Source: Candidatus Methylomirabilota bacterium
GTDB taxonomy: Bacteria; Methylomirabilota; Methylomirabilia; Methylomirabilales; JACQHM01
DNA length: 6,314 nt
Reading direction: 5' to 3'
NCBI GenBank assembly: GCA_016199025.1
Contig: JACQHM010000300.1
Coordinates: 1-6,314 of the forward strand
The position numbers were made by a program, and so were the translations under genes. Below the pieces are notes generated by a model. That model ran no database searches and had not been told where the DNA came from. It saw only the letters and a list, made by a program, of their open reading frames with translations. Position 1 is the first letter of the stretch; every line of letters begins with the position of its first letter. Of the stretch, positions 6,165 to 6,314 are shown one piece after another.

Positions 6165-6193
6165 AATCTAGCATACTTCGGAGGGCAGATCAA
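6165..6193 (-). promoter_or_regulatory. Candidate extended -10 promoter for the F420 operon
   Basis: On the coding strand this reads TTGATC, a 17-base spacer, then TAGATT. The -35 box matches TTGACA at 4 of 6 positions and the -10 box matches TATAAT at 4 of 6. A TG one base before the -10 box makes it an extended -10 type. Transcription would begin near 6158, giving a leader of about 70 bases before the cofC ATG. It is the best match seen in the 225 bp between cofC and the right edge, a region with lower GC than the genes. No operator repeat or riboswitch-like fold was recognised around it. A sigma-70-like factor is assumed. Confidence 0.4.
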
Positions 6194-6314
6194 GGCACAA
6201 CAGGGTTGCTCAGCCCTGACGAATGGATTGGACGAAGCATCACTTGGGAAATGTCCTGCACTGTTCTTTGAAAACGAGCGGCACCTGGAGACAGAGAACC
6301 CCCTTCCTCAGGAC

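Noticed and set aside
6201..6218. Small inverted repeat (CAGGG ... CCCTG, 8-base loop) upstream of the candidate promoter
   Set aside because: The stem is only about 5 bp and has no following T-run on either strand, so it is too weak to call a terminator or operator.
6241..6314. Open minus-strand frame entering from the right edge and ending at a TGA near 6240
   Set aside because: About 24 codons with no recognisable motif. It could be the tail of an upstream gene, but there is not enough sequence to support a call.
1..6314. CRISPR arrays, tRNA/rRNA genes, insertion sequences or long repeats
   Set aside because: No regularly spaced repeats, tRNA-like or rRNA-like sequence, transposase motifs or terminal inverted repeats were seen. 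Almost all of the window is accounted for by the F420 operon.

Overview
The window is one dense gene block, read entirely from the minus strand, carrying nearly the whole pathway for the deazaflavin cofactor F420. In transcription order (right to left) the genes are cofC, cofE, an LLM-class F420-dependent oxidoreductase, a PPOX-fold F420-associated protein, cofG, cofH, npdG (fno) and the first 22 codons of cofD, which runs off the left edge. Neighbours overlap or lie 9-45 bp apart, so this reads as one operon. The only sizeable non-coding stretch is the 225 bp right of cofC (6090-6314). It contains a plausible extended -10 promoter facing the operon.

How the genes work together: CofH and CofG, two radical-SAM enzymes, build the deazaflavin chromophore Fo from tyrosine and 5-amino-6-ribitylaminouracil. 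CofC activates a phosphorylated C3 acid with GTP, and CofD transfers it to Fo to give F420-0 or its dehydro form. CofE adds the gamma-linked glutamate tail. NpdG exchanges hydride between NADPH and F420. The LLM-class and PPOX proteins are candidate users of the cofactor. One of them, or an unlinked enzyme, might also cover the dehydro-F420-0 reduction that many bacteria need.

Organism: GC content is high (roughly 60% by eye), spacing is tight and Shine-Dalgarno sites are of bacterial type. cofG and cofH are separate genes rather than an FbiC fusion, and CofE lacks the C-terminal nitroreductase domain of mycobacterial FbiB. This argues against a typical actinobacterium. It fits a less-studied F420-producing bacterium (an NC10, Rokubacteria or similar environmental lineage is a guess) or, less likely, an archaeon. 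No RNA genes, mobile elements, CRISPR arrays or long repeats were seen. The enzymes belong to known families. The points of interest are the gene order, the missing fused reductase, a divergent CofC segment and the embedded oxidoreductase pair.
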